Source of the DNA: Pseudorhodoplanes sp.
GTDB lineage: Bacteria; Pseudomonadota; Alphaproteobacteria; Rhizobiales; Xanthobacteraceae
Reading direction: 5' to 3'
DNA: 64,000 nt
NCBI GenBank assembly: GCA_022843165.1
Contig: JALHOD010000009.1
Span: forward strand, 88,053 to 152,052
The position numbers were made by a program, and so were the translations under genes. A model generated the notes under the pieces. That model did no database searches, was not told the DNA's origin, and worked only from the letters and a program-made list of their open reading frames with translations. Shown piece after piece: positions 1 through 7,661 of this stretch (within the stretch, counting starts at the first letter, position 1; the number at the start of each line of letters is the position of its first letter).

Positions 1-1364
1 CCATCGTGCCGGCCGATGTCGAAGTGGCGGTCACGCGCAATCCGCTGCCCGGCCGCAAGACGACATTGTTGTCCGAACTGGCGGCAACGCCGCCGACATC
101 GACGATCGACAAGGCCAACAGCAATGTCGGACCGGACACCATCACCAAATTCCTGTTCACCTCCGGCTCGACCGGCCAGCCCAAGGGCGTGATCAATACC
201 CAGCGCATGTGGTGCTCGAACCAGAAGATGATCGCGCTGGCACTGGCCTATTTCCAGGACGAGCCGCCGGTGACGGTGGACTGGGCGCCGTGGCATCACA
301 CCGCCGGCGGCAACCACGACGTCGGGCTCGTGCTCTATAACGGCGGCACATTCTATATCGACGAAGGCAAGCCGCTGCCGGGTGTGATCGAGGCGACGGT
401 GCGCAACCTGAAGGATGTCGCGCCGACCTGGTATTTCAACGTGCCAAAGGGCTACGAGGCGCTGCTGCCGTTTCTGCGCAGCGACGCGCAGTTGCGGCAG
501 AATTTCTTCAGCCGCCTGAAGGTGATGTGGTTTGCGGGCGCGGCCCTGTCGCAGCCGACCTTCGACGAAATGCAGGAACTCGCACTGCAAAGCTGCGGCG
601 AGCGCATCCACTTCCTCACCGGTTTCGGCGCGACAGAAACCGCGCCCTGCGCACTCGCCCGCACCTGGGCGACGAGGAATTCCACCAATATGGGCCTGCC
701 GACGCCGGGGCTCGATCTCAAGCTCATTCCGGCCGAAGGAAAACTCGAAGCGCGCGTGAAAGGGCCTAACATCACGCCGGGTTACTGGCGGCAGCCGGAA
801 CTGACCGCGACGTCCTTTGACGAGGAAGGCTTCTACAAGCTTGGCGACGCCTTCAAGTTCGACGATCCGGACAATCCCGCCGAAGGTCTTCTGTTCGACG
901 GCCGCGTGGCCGAAGACTTCAAGCTCGCCACCGGCACATGGGTCAGCGTCGGCCCGCTGCGTGCCAGACTGATCGACGCGCTGGCGCCGCTGGTGCGCGA
1001 CGTGGTGATCGCAGGCGCCGACCGCGACGACCTCTCGGTGCTGATCTTTCCCGATCTCGATGGCTGCCGGCGGATTGCGGAGCTGCCCGCCGGCGCGCCG
1101 GCCGACGACGTGCTGGCGCACAGCAGGGTCACCGAGGCCATCCGCCAGCGCCTGCAGGCGCTGGCCGCCAGCAGCACCGGCAGCTCGACCAAGATCTGCC
1201 GCGCCATTCTGCTGTCGGAGCCGCCCTCGCTCGACGCCGGCGAGATGACCGACAAGGGCTCGATCAACCAGCGCGCGGTGCTGGCGCGCCGCTCGTCGCT
1301 GCTCGACGAGCTTTACACCGTTCCGCATTCGCCCAATGTGATCGCAATCGAGTCCGGGAGCTGA
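1..1364 (+). CDS. Feruloyl-CoA synthetase-like acyl-CoA ligase (5' partial)
   Basis: C-terminal ~450 residues of an adenylate-forming ligase; the reading frame is open to the left edge, so roughly the first 150 residues are missing. The P-loop-like AMP-binding motif FTSGSTGQPKG is visible near residue 51 of the visible part, followed by DWAPWHHTAGG and GFGATETAP, typical of the feruloyl-CoA synthase branch. Such enzymes activate hydroxycinnamates (ferulate, coumarate, caffeate) to CoA thioesters in the cytoplasm at the cost of ATP. The next gene, a thiolase, starts 3 nt after the stop, so the two are almost certainly cotranscribed. The exact aryl substrate cannot be told from sequence; another aryl- or fatty-acid ligase activity is possible. 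Confidence 0.85.
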   Translation, partial: IVPADVEVAVTRNPLPGRKTTLLSELAATPPTSTIDKANSNVGPDTITKFLFTSGSTGQPKGVINTQRMWCSNQKMIALALAYFQDEPPVTVDWAPWHHTAGGNHDVGLVLYNGGTFYIDEGKPLPGVIEATVRNLKDVAPTWYFNVPKGYEALLPFLRSDAQLRQNFFSRLKVMWFAGAALSQPTFDEMQELALQSCGERIHFLTGFGATETAPCALARTWATRNSTNMGLPTPGLDLKLIPAEGKLEARVKGPNITPGYWRQPELTATSFDEEGFYKLGDAFKFDDPDNPAEGLLFDGRVAEDFKLATGTWVSVGPLRARLIDALAPLVRDVVIAGADRDDLSVLIFPDLDGCRRIAELPAGAPADDVLAHSRVTEAIRQRLQALAASSTGSSTKICRAILLSEPPSLDAGEMTDKGSINQRAVLARRSSLLDELYTVPHSPNVIAIESGS

Positions 1365-1367
1365 CAG

Positions 1368-2621
1368 ATGACCGCCAAGACGCCGGGAATCGGCGAGACC
1401 TTCAAGGATGCCTGGCTGCTCGACGGGATGCGCACGCCGTTCGTGGATTACAACGGCGCGCTCGCCACGGTGTCGCCGATCGATCTCGGCATCAAGGCCG
1501 GGCGCGAAGCGGTGAAACATGCCGGCATATCGCCGAAGGACATCGACACCGTCATCACCGGCAGCATGGCGCAGGCGAGCTTCGACGCCTACATGCTGCC
1601 GCGCCATGTCGGGCTGTATTCGGGCGCACCGGTGGAGACGCCGGCGCATCATGTGCAGCGAGTCTGCGGCACTGGCATCGAGGCGATCTCGCAGGCCGCC
1701 GACGCGGTCTCGCTCGGCCGCGCCGATCTCGCGCTGGTGGTCGGCGCGGAATCGATGAGCCGCAATCCGGTCGCAGCCTATACCCATCGCGGCGGCTTCC
1801 GCATGGGCCAGGTCGAGTTCAAGGATTTTCTCTGGGAGGCCCTGCTCGATCCCGCCGCCAAGGTGAATATGGGCGACACCGCGGAAAATCTCGCGCGGCA
1901 ATACCAGATCACGCGGCCGGAGGTGGATGCCTATGCCGCGCGCAGCTTCGAGCGTGCCGTCGCCGCGCAGAAGGACGGTTTCCTGGCCGGCGAGATCGCG
2001 CCGGTCACGACCGAGACCTTCGAACTGGACGGCTATGAGCCGCGCGGCATCAAGCTCGACCGCAACACGCCGGAAGTTGCGACCGACACCCATATCCGCC
2101 CGTCCCCGGTGGACCAGCTTGCGAAGATCCGCCCCGCCTTTGGCGGCGTGCAGACCGGCGGCAATTCGTCGGCGATTGTCGACGGCGCGGCGGCGGTGCT
2201 GGTCGCGAGCTCTAATTACGCCAGGACGCACGGCAAGAAGCCGTTGGCGCGCATTCTCGCAGCCGCCGCGGTCGGCGTACCGCCGGAAATCATGGGCATC
2301 GGTCCGGTGCCGGCGATCAAGGCGGTGCTGGAACGCGCGGGCCTGAAGCTCTCCGACATCGACCGTTTCGAGATCAACGAAGCCTTTGGCGCGCAGGTCA
2401 TGGCCTGCGCGCGCGAACTCGGCATCGACGAGAGCAAGCTCAACGTGAATGGCGGCGCCATCGCCATCGGCCACCCGCTCGGCGCCACCGGCGTGCGGCT
2501 GTCGCTGACGCTGGCGCGCGAACTCAAGCGATCGGGCAAGCGCTACGGCATCGCGTCGGCCTGCATCGGCGGCGGCCAAGGCATCGCGCTGCTGATCGAA
2601 AACCCGGACGCACGGACCTGA
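1368..2621 (+). CDS. Thiolase family acetyl-CoA acyltransferase
   Basis: Full-length thiolase (417 aa). The nucleophilic cysteine lies in RVCGTGIEA (C100), the catalytic histidine in GHPLGATG and the second cysteine in SACIGGGQG near the C-terminus, so all catalytic residues are intact. It would cleave 3-ketoacyl-CoA to acetyl-CoA plus a shortened acyl-CoA or run in reverse. It sits between the CoA ligase and an SDR dehydrogenase with gaps of 3-4 nt, which fits a side-chain beta-oxidation route for phenylpropanoids or fatty acids. An enoyl-CoA hydratase is not in the window; it may lie upstream. Confidence 0.93.
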   Translation: MTAKTPGIGETFKDAWLLDGMRTPFVDYNGALATVSPIDLGIKAGREAVKHAGISPKDIDTVITGSMAQASFDAYMLPRHVGLYSGAPVETPAHHVQRVCGTGIEAISQAADAVSLGRADLALVVGAESMSRNPVAAYTHRGGFRMGQVEFKDFLWEALLDPAAKVNMGDTAENLARQYQITRPEVDAYAARSFERAVAAQKDGFLAGEIAPVTTETFELDGYEPRGIKLDRNTPEVATDTHIRPSPVDQLAKIRPAFGGVQTGGNSSAIVDGAAAVLVASSNYARTHGKKPLARILAAAAVGVPPEIMGIGPVPAIKAVLERAGLKLSDIDRFEINEAFGAQVMACARELGIDESKLNVNGGAIAIGHPLGATGVRLSLTLARELKRSGKRYGIASACIGGGQGIALLIENPDART

Positions 2622-2625
2622 CATC

Positions 2626-3387
2626 ATGGAGATCAAGGGACAGACCGCGATCATCACCGGCGGCGCTTCCGGTCTCGGCGCCGCCACGGCGGAAGTGCTG
2701 GCGGGAGCCGGCGCGAACGTCGCGCTGCTCGACGTCAATCTGGCCGCCGCGGAGGCCGTCGCCAAAAAACTCGGCGGCATCGCCGTGCAATGCGACGTCA
2801 CCAGCGACACCAGCGCGGAAGCGGCCCTTGCCAAAGTGCGCGAGCATTACGGCGCGGGCCGCGTGCTGGTGAATTGCGCGGGCGTCGGTCCGCCCAGGCG
2901 CATCGTGGGCAAGGACGGCCCGATGCCGCTCGCCGATTTCAGGCGCGTGATCGAGATCAACCTGATCGGCACCTTCAACATGATGCGGCTCGCCGCCGCC
3001 GACATGAGCAAGCTCGATCCGCTGGCCGACAATGCGCGCGGCGTCATCGTCTCCACCGCTTCGGTCGCCGCCTTCGAGGGCCAGATCGGGCAGGCCGCCT
3101 ATGCCGCCTCCAAGGGAGGCGTCGCCTCGCTGACCATGCCCGCGGCGCGCGAATTCGCGCAGTTCGGCATCCGGGTGATGACGATCGCCCCCGGCATTTT
3201 CGCGACGCCGATGCTCTCGGCGCTGCCGCAGGAGGCGCAGGACAGTCTCGGCGCCTCGGTACCCTTCCCCAAGCGGCTGGGCCAGCCGGCGGAATTCGCC
3301 GAGCTTGTTTCGTTTATCGTGCGGAACGGCTATCTGAACGGCGAGGTCATCCGTCTCGACGGCGCGCTGCGCATGGCGCCGCGTTAA
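2626..3387 (+). CDS. SDR-family 3-hydroxyacyl-CoA dehydrogenase-like
   Basis: Classical short-chain dehydrogenase (253 aa). The nucleotide-binding TGGASGLG motif is at residues 11-18, NCAG follows at about residue 85, and the catalytic Ser/Tyr/Lys are visible in STASVAAFEGQ and YAASKGG. The insertion before the serine and the GQIGQ stretch resemble 17-beta-HSD type 10/3-hydroxyacyl-CoA dehydrogenase type 2, which oxidises 3-hydroxyacyl-CoA with NAD+. Placement 4 nt after the thiolase supports that role in the same beta-oxidation unit. Assignment to the SDR superfamily is certain; the substrate is inferred from context. Confidence 0.9.
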   Translation: MEIKGQTAIITGGASGLGAATAEVLAGAGANVALLDVNLAAAEAVAKKLGGIAVQCDVTSDTSAEAALAKVREHYGAGRVLVNCAGVGPPRRIVGKDGPMPLADFRRVIEINLIGTFNMMRLAAADMSKLDPLADNARGVIVSTASVAAFEGQIGQAAYAASKGGVASLTMPAAREFAQFGIRVMTIAPGIFATPMLSALPQEAQDSLGASVPFPKRLGQPAEFAELVSFIVRNGYLNGEVIRLDGALRMAPR

Positions 3388-3397
3388 TTTCATGGTC

Positions 3398-3441
3398 GCG
3401 CGTCCGGACGGAAAACCGGTACCCACTTTTCCTGGACGCGC
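3398..3441. repeat. Hyphomicrobiales-type intergenic palindromic repeat
   Basis: GCGCGTCC at 3398-3405 pairs with GGACGCGC at 3434-3441, enclosing a core containing GGAAAACCGG and CCCACTTTTCC. This arrangement (AAACCGG, CACTTTTCC and CGCGTCC blocks) resembles the dispersed intergenic repeat common in Rhizobiales genomes. It fills the gap between the SDR and thioesterase genes and could act as a processing or termination element in the mRNA. Confidence 0.6.
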
Positions 3442-3465
3442 TCCCGTTCAATGAGGTTGTTATTT

Positions 3466-3888
3466 ATGCTGAAAAACTCACGCAGCTTTCGCATCGAATG
3501 GGGCGATTGCGACCCAGCCGGCATCGTCTTCTATCCCCGCTACTTCGCCATGTTCGATCACTCGACCACCATGCTGATCTCGGCGGCGAGCGGGCTCAGC
3601 AAGTACGAGCTGCTGAAGAAGTACAGTTTCGCCGGCTATCCCATGGTGGACACCCGCGGCAAATTCGCGATCCCGACACGGTTCGGCGACGACGTGACGA
3701 TCGAGTCGGAGTTCACCAAGGTCGGCAAGTCGAGCTTCGAGATCGAGCACAAGCTGATGAAGGACGGCAAGGTGTGTCTCGAGGGGTTTGAGACCCGCGT
3801 CTGGGTCAGCAAGGACCCGGCCGATCCGTCGAAGATCAGATCGACGCCGATCCCCGACGATCTCGCCGCGAAATTCCGCGGCGAGTAG
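3466..3888 (+). CDS. 4-hydroxybenzoyl-CoA thioesterase family hotdog protein
   Basis: Single hotdog-fold thioesterase of 140 aa. The active-site loop WGDCDPAGIVFYPRYF is intact, with the catalytic Asp at residue 16, as in Pseudomonas 4-hydroxybenzoyl-CoA thioesterases. The ATG at 3466 is preferred over the in-frame ATG at 3451 because GAGG at 3453-3456 is a well-placed ribosome-binding site. It probably hydrolyses the aroyl-CoA left after beta-oxidation, releasing a free aromatic acid and CoA. It is last in the ligase-thiolase-SDR unit and convergent with the marR gene. Confidence 0.88.
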   Translation: MLKNSRSFRIEWGDCDPAGIVFYPRYFAMFDHSTTMLISAASGLSKYELLKKYSFAGYPMVDTRGKFAIPTRFGDDVTIESEFTKVGKSSFEIEHKLMKDGKVCLEGFETRVWVSKDPADPSKIRSTPIPDDLAAKFRGE

Positions 3889-3905
3889 GCGCCGCGGGGC
3901 AAGCG

Positions 3906-4385
3906 CTATCCCAACTCCTCCGCAATCTTCCGCAGCGTGCGCAGGAACTGCGCGCGCTCGCGCGGCCCGACAATGGCGTCGAGATCGTCTTCGTGGCGGC
4001 GCGCGCAGTCGGTGAGATCGCGCAGCATCTTCTCTCCCGCTGGCGTCAGCGTCAGGCGATAGGTGCGGCGGTCCTGTTCCGTGCGGGTACGCCGCACAAG
4101 ATTGCGCTTCACCAGGGATCCGATGGCCGGCGTCAGGGTGGACTTGTCGCTGCCGATCGACTTGCTGAGCGCGGTCTGGCTGATGCCGGGATTGCGCCCG
4201 ATCACGGTCAGCGCCGCAAAGCGGCCGGGACTGAGATCGATATCGCGGGCATGACGCCCGAAATTCTGGAACGATGCGATCTGCGCCATGCGCAGGTGGA
4301 ACCCGATCCAGCCGGCCAGCGGCCCGAAATCGATCTCGGCCGCGGCTTTCCGCGGCGCGGGGCTGCGCGCAACCGCCTTGGACAT
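3906..4385 (-). CDS. MarR family transcriptional regulator
   Basis: Winged-helix MarR protein of 159 aa. The helix-turn-helix runs through ISQTALSKSIGSDKSTLTPA and the wing through EQDRRTYRLTLTPAG. The ATG at 4385 is chosen; an in-frame TTG at 4403 would add six residues. It is transcribed divergently from the TRAP operon, and a near-palindrome at 4430-4447 lies in the shared promoter region, with a second copy before iorA. MarR proteins of aromatic catabolism (for example CouR) are repressors released by an aryl-CoA, which would fit the neighbouring CoA ligase. The ligand here is inferred. Confidence 0.9.
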   Translation of the reverse strand: MSKAVARSPAPRKAAAEIDFGPLAGWIGFHLRMAQIASFQNFGRHARDIDLSPGRFAALTVIGRNPGISQTALSKSIGSDKSTLTPAIGSLVKRNLVRRTRTEQDRRTYRLTLTPAGEKMLRDLTDCARRHEDDLDAIVGPRERAQFLRTLRKIAEELG

Positions 4386-4429
4386 GGTGCTCGGACGGCC
4401 CAATTTTTCGCTCCTGCCCCGCCGGAAAA

Positions 4430-4447
4430 TGGTTTTACATCCAACTA
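4430..4447. promoter_or_regulatory. Candidate MarR operator, site A
   Basis: TGGTTTTACATCCAACTA matches the site before iorA (TAGTTTGATATCCAACTA at 7615-7632) at 15 of 18 positions. It overlaps the -35 element of the predicted dctP promoter, a position suited to repression. These are the only two copies I found by eye. Confidence 0.6.
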
Positions 4448-4461
4448 TCCTGCCTTACAAT
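4434..4461 (+). promoter_or_regulatory. Predicted promoter of TRAP operon
   Basis: TTTACA at 4434-4439 (5 of 6 to the sigma-70 -35 consensus), 16-bp spacer, TACAAT at 4456-4461 (5 of 6 to -10). The start would fall near 4468, giving a leader of about 70 nt that contains two small inverted repeats: TCAGCCG/CGGCTGA (4472-4489) and GTTGG/CCAAC (4502-4518). Confidence 0.5.
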
Positions 4462-4540
4462 CTTTACAAGCTCAGCCGCGTCCGGCTGAATTTAAAAACA
4501 AGTTGGCTCTGAACCAACGGTCCAACAGGGAGGAGACACA

Positions 4541-5578
4541 ATGAAATCCCGTCACCGCTTTTCCGTTATCGCCGCAGGCGGTCTCGCGTTTCTGATCGGC
4601 GCAGCGCCGCTCGCCATCGCGCAGGACAAGACCTTCGAGCTCAAGCTCGCGCACTGGGTTCCGCCATCGCATCCGCTGCAAAAGGCGCTGGAGGAATGGG
4701 GCGCCTCGGTCGAGAAAGCCTCGAACGGCACCATCAAGTACAAGGTCTATCCCTCGCAGCAGCTCGGCAAGGCCTTCGACCATTACGACATGGCGCGCGA
4801 CGGCATCGCCGACCTCACCTATATCAATCCCGGCTATCAGCCCGGCCGTTTCCCGATCATCGGCGCCGGCGAGTTGCCGTTCCTCGTGACCACCGCCAAG
4901 GGCGGCTCGCAGGCGCTCGACGCCTGGTACCGCAAATACGCGGCCAAGGAGATGAAGGACGTCAAATTCTGCCTCGCCTTCATGCACGATCCCGGCACGT
5001 TCCATTCCAAGACCAAGAAGATCATGGTGCCTGGCGACATCAAGGGCATGAAGATCCGTCCGGCGCACGCCACGATGGCGTCGTTCGTCACCCTGCTCGG
5101 CGGCAGCAACGTGCAGTCGAGCGCGCCGGAAGTGCGTGACATTCTGGAGAAAGGCGTGGCCGAAGCCGTGACCTTCCCGTGGGGTTCGGTGCCGCTGTTC
5201 GGCATCGACAAGGTCACGAAATACCACATCGACGCGCCGCTCTACGCCACCACCTTCGCCTTCGTGTTCAGCCCCGGCACCTACAACCAGATGTCGGCGA
5301 CGCAGAAGAAGGTGATCGACGATCACTGCACCAACGAATGGGCGTTGAAGGTCGCAGCTCCGTGGGCCGATTACGAGAATGCCGGCATCGGCAAGCTGAA
5401 GGCCGATGCCGCGCATGAGGTCTATCCGCTCACCCCGGCGCAGCTTGCCGAGTGGAAAAAGGCAGCCGAACCGCTGCAGAAGACCTGGGCCGACAACGTG
5501 AAGAAGGCCGGCGGCGATCCCGACGGCATCATGAAGGAGCTGAAGGACTCGCTCGCGAAGTTCAAGGCCGCCTATTGA
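4541..5578 (+). CDS. TRAP transporter substrate-binding protein (DctP type)
   Basis: Periplasmic binding protein of 345 aa with a clear Sec signal peptide (MKSRHRF..., hydrophobic core, cleavage around AIAQD). The mature part starts with FELKLAHWVPPSHPL, the usual opening of DctP-family proteins. It delivers a carboxylate to the DctQM permease encoded downstream. A ribosome-binding site (GGGAGGAG) precedes the ATG. Binding proteins of this class near aromatic-acid genes often take up aromatic or other organic acids; the ligand is not determined by sequence. Followed by two strong hairpins before dctQ. Confidence 0.93.
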   Translation: MKSRHRFSVIAAGGLAFLIGAAPLAIAQDKTFELKLAHWVPPSHPLQKALEEWGASVEKASNGTIKYKVYPSQQLGKAFDHYDMARDGIADLTYINPGYQPGRFPIIGAGELPFLVTTAKGGSQALDAWYRKYAAKEMKDVKFCLAFMHDPGTFHSKTKKIMVPGDIKGMKIRPAHATMASFVTLLGGSNVQSSAPEVRDILEKGVAEAVTFPWGSVPLFGIDKVTKYHIDAPLYATTFAFVFSPGTYNQMSATQKKVIDDHCTNEWALKVAAPWADYENAGIGKLKADAAHEVYPLTPAQLAEWKKAAEPLQKTWADNVKKAGGDPDGIMKELKDSLAKFKAAY

Positions 5579-5588
5579 TGGGCAGAAA

Positions 5589-5656
5589 GTGCGCGCCGGC
5601 CTCGGCGCGCACAAGACCTGAAAAAGTATGACGGCGGCATCCTCGCCGCCGTCATA
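5589..5656 (+). promoter_or_regulatory. Double hairpin between dctP and dctQ
   Basis: Two perfect stems: GTGCGCGCC (5589-5597) with GGCGCGCAC (5604-5612), and TATGACGGCGGC (5627-5638) with GCCGCCGTCATA (5645-5656), each with a 6-nt loop. There is no U-tract, so this looks like an mRNA-stabilising or partial-attenuation element giving more binding protein than permease. Confidence 0.6.
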
Positions 5657-5680
5657 GCATCTGACGACAGAATTACGGAC

Positions 5681-6244
5681 ATGCACGCGGTCCCCGCGAC
5701 CGGAAAAGCCGGACAGATGGCCAGCACCGTCACCAGATACATGAACCGCTTCATCGACTCGATCGAGTGGATCGCGGCTTTCTTCATCGGCGTCGTCGCG
5801 CTCGACGTCTTTTTCACGGTGCTGCTGCGCTATTTTTTCGGCTTCACGATTCCCGACGCTTACGATTTCGGCATGCTCATGCTCGGCATCGTCATCTTCT
5901 GGGGTATCGCAGCCACCAGCTATCGCGGCACCCACATCACGGTCGATCTGCTCTGGGCCAATGTCAGCCCGCGCTGGCAGCGCGCGATCGATGTGTTCGC
6001 AACGCTGGTCCTTCTGTTTGTGGTGGTGGTGCAGACCTATACCCTGTTCGACAAGACCATAAGCACCCGGGATGCCAACCTGCAGACCTTCGAGCTCCGC
6101 CTCCCGGTCTGGCCTTTCTACCTGATTGCCTGGATCGGCGATGTCGCCGCCGTGCTGCTGATCGTTGTCCGCACCTATCGCCTGATCTTCCATCCCGACC
6201 TGATGGCGCGCGATCACGCCGTCGCTGCAAGGCCGGTCGAGTGA
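5681..6244 (+). CDS. TRAP transporter small permease (DctQ type)
   Basis: Integral membrane protein of 187 aa with four hydrophobic segments, including WIAAFFIGVVALDVFFTVLLRYFF and a typical DctQ core (AYDFGMLMLGIVIFWG, YRGTHITVDLLW). It forms the membrane partner of DctM and docks the binding protein. The start could be the ATG at 5681 or at 5717 (MASTVTRYMN); neither has a strong ribosome-binding site. DctM begins 10 nt downstream. Confidence 0.9.
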   Translation: MHAVPATGKAGQMASTVTRYMNRFIDSIEWIAAFFIGVVALDVFFTVLLRYFFGFTIPDAYDFGMLMLGIVIFWGIAATSYRGTHITVDLLWANVSPRWQRAIDVFATLVLLFVVVVQTYTLFDKTISTRDANLQTFELRLPVWPFYLIAWIGDVAAVLLIVVRTYRLIFHPDLMARDHAVAARPVE

Positions 6245-6254
6245 GCGACGCAAC

Positions 6255-7553
6255 ATGAGTTCCGACGCCGTCGCCATCATCGGGTTTGTCACGCTGTTCG
6301 TGCTGATGCTGCTGCGTGTGCCGATCGGCATGGCGCTCGGCCTGGTCGGCGTCGGCGGCTTTGCGTATCTGACGAGCGGCGGGCCGGCGCTGAAGATCGT
6401 CGGCCACACCACCATGCGGACGGTGACCGATTTCAATTTCGCGGTCATTCCGCTGTTCCTGCTGATGGGATCGTTCGCGACCACGTCCGGCATGAGCCGC
6501 GAACTGTTCCGCGCCGCCAATTCCTTTCTGGGCCATCTGAAAGGCGGACTTGGCATCGCCACCATCGCGGCCTGCGGCGGCTTTTCCGCGATCTGCGGAT
6601 CCTCGGTGGCGACGGCGGCCACCTTCTCGCGCGTGGCCTATCCCGAGATGCGCCGCTTCGGCTATCCAAAATCCTTTTCCACCGGCGTGGTCGCCGCCGG
6701 CGGCACCCTCGGCATCATGATTCCGCCCTCCACCGTGCTCGCGGTCTACGGGCTCATCACCGAGCAGGACATCGGCAAGCTGTTCGTGGCCGGCATCCTG
6801 CCGGGCATTCTGGCCGTGCTCATGTACATGTTCACCGTCACGATCATCGGCTGGGTGCGTCCGGGATTTCTGCCGAGCGGTCCGCGCTCGTCCTGGAAAG
6901 AACGCTTCGACAGCCTGCGCGACGTGTGGGCGACGGTGCTGCTGTTCGCCTTCGTCATCGGCGGCATCTATGGCGGCATGTTCACCGCGACCGAAGCGGC
7001 CGGTATGGGCGCCGGCGGCGCCTTCATCATCGGATTGCTGCGCGGACGCCTCTCGCGCGCCGACATCCTGCGCTCGCTGCTGGAATCGACCCGCACCACG
7101 GCGGCGGTGTTCACCATCCTGATCGGCGCGCTGCTGTTCGGCTATTTCCTCACCATCACGCAGACACCGCAGAAGGTCACCGAATTCCTGACGGCGCTCG
7201 GCATCGGCCGCTACGGCATCCTGACCCTGATCCTGCTGATGTATCTGGTGCTGGGCTGCCTGATGGACGCGCTGGCGATGATCATCCTCACCGTCCCGAT
7301 CATCTTCCCGGTCATCAAGGAACTGGGATTCGACCCCATCTGGTTCGGCATCATCATCGTCATGACTGTCGAACTCGGCCTGATCCACCCGCCGGTCGGA
7401 ATGAATATCTTCGTCATCAAGAGCGTGCTCGACGATGTGAAGATATCGACGATCTTCGCCGGCGTGCTGCCTTTCATCATTACCGACCTCATCCGGCTGG
7501 TGATCCTGGTCCTGTTCCCGATCATCGCGCTGTGGCTGCCATCGCGCATGTGA
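6255..7553 (+). CDS. TRAP transporter large permease (DctM type)
   Basis: Transport subunit of 432 aa with about twelve hydrophobic stretches, a normal DctM length. Conserved features include the N-terminal FVLMLLRVPIGMALGLVG, the FSAICGSSVATAATFSRVAYPEM signature, GGTLGIMIPPSTVLAVYG and the C-terminal PPVGMNIFVIKS. It carries out Na+-driven solute uptake together with DctQ and the periplasmic DctP. Completes a standard DctPQM unit. Confidence 0.94.
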   Translation: MSSDAVAIIGFVTLFVLMLLRVPIGMALGLVGVGGFAYLTSGGPALKIVGHTTMRTVTDFNFAVIPLFLLMGSFATTSGMSRELFRAANSFLGHLKGGLGIATIAACGGFSAICGSSVATAATFSRVAYPEMRRFGYPKSFSTGVVAAGGTLGIMIPPSTVLAVYGLITEQDIGKLFVAGILPGILAVLMYMFTVTIIGWVRPGFLPSGPRSSWKERFDSLRDVWATVLLFAFVIGGIYGGMFTATEAAGMGAGGAFIIGLLRGRLSRADILRSLLESTRTTAAVFTILIGALLFGYFLTITQTPQKVTEFLTALGIGRYGILTLILLMYLVLGCLMDALAMIILTVPIIFPVIKELGFDPIWFGIIIVMTVELGLIHPPVGMNIFVIKSVLDDVKISTIFAGVLPFIITDLIRLVILVLFPIIALWLPSRM

Positions 7554-7566
7554 GGCGGGCCTTGAA

Positions 7567-7596
7567 TTTACGGCCGAAAACGGCACCTTTTATAAT
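7567..7596 (+). promoter_or_regulatory. Predicted iorA promoter
   Basis: A perfect TATAAT -10 element at 7591-7596 is preceded at 18 bp by a weak -35 (TTTACG, 7567-7572). A start near 7603 would place the candidate operator 7615-7632 just downstream, a roadblock or occlusion position. A second -10-like TAGAAT lies at 7610-7615. Confidence 0.45.
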
Positions 7597-7614
7597 CGTC
7601 CCAATCTGCTAGAA

Positions 7615-7632
7615 TAGTTTGATATCCAACTA
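7615..7632. promoter_or_regulatory. Candidate MarR operator, site B
   Basis: TAGTTTGATATCCAACTA is an 18-bp inverted repeat with 16 of 18 positions symmetric about GATATC. It lies 29 bp before the iorA ATG. The sequence recurs at 4430-4447 in the marR/dctP promoter region. Confidence 0.65.
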
Positions 7633-7661
7633 TCTGGCCCGTTGGGGCCGCCGGTGAGACG

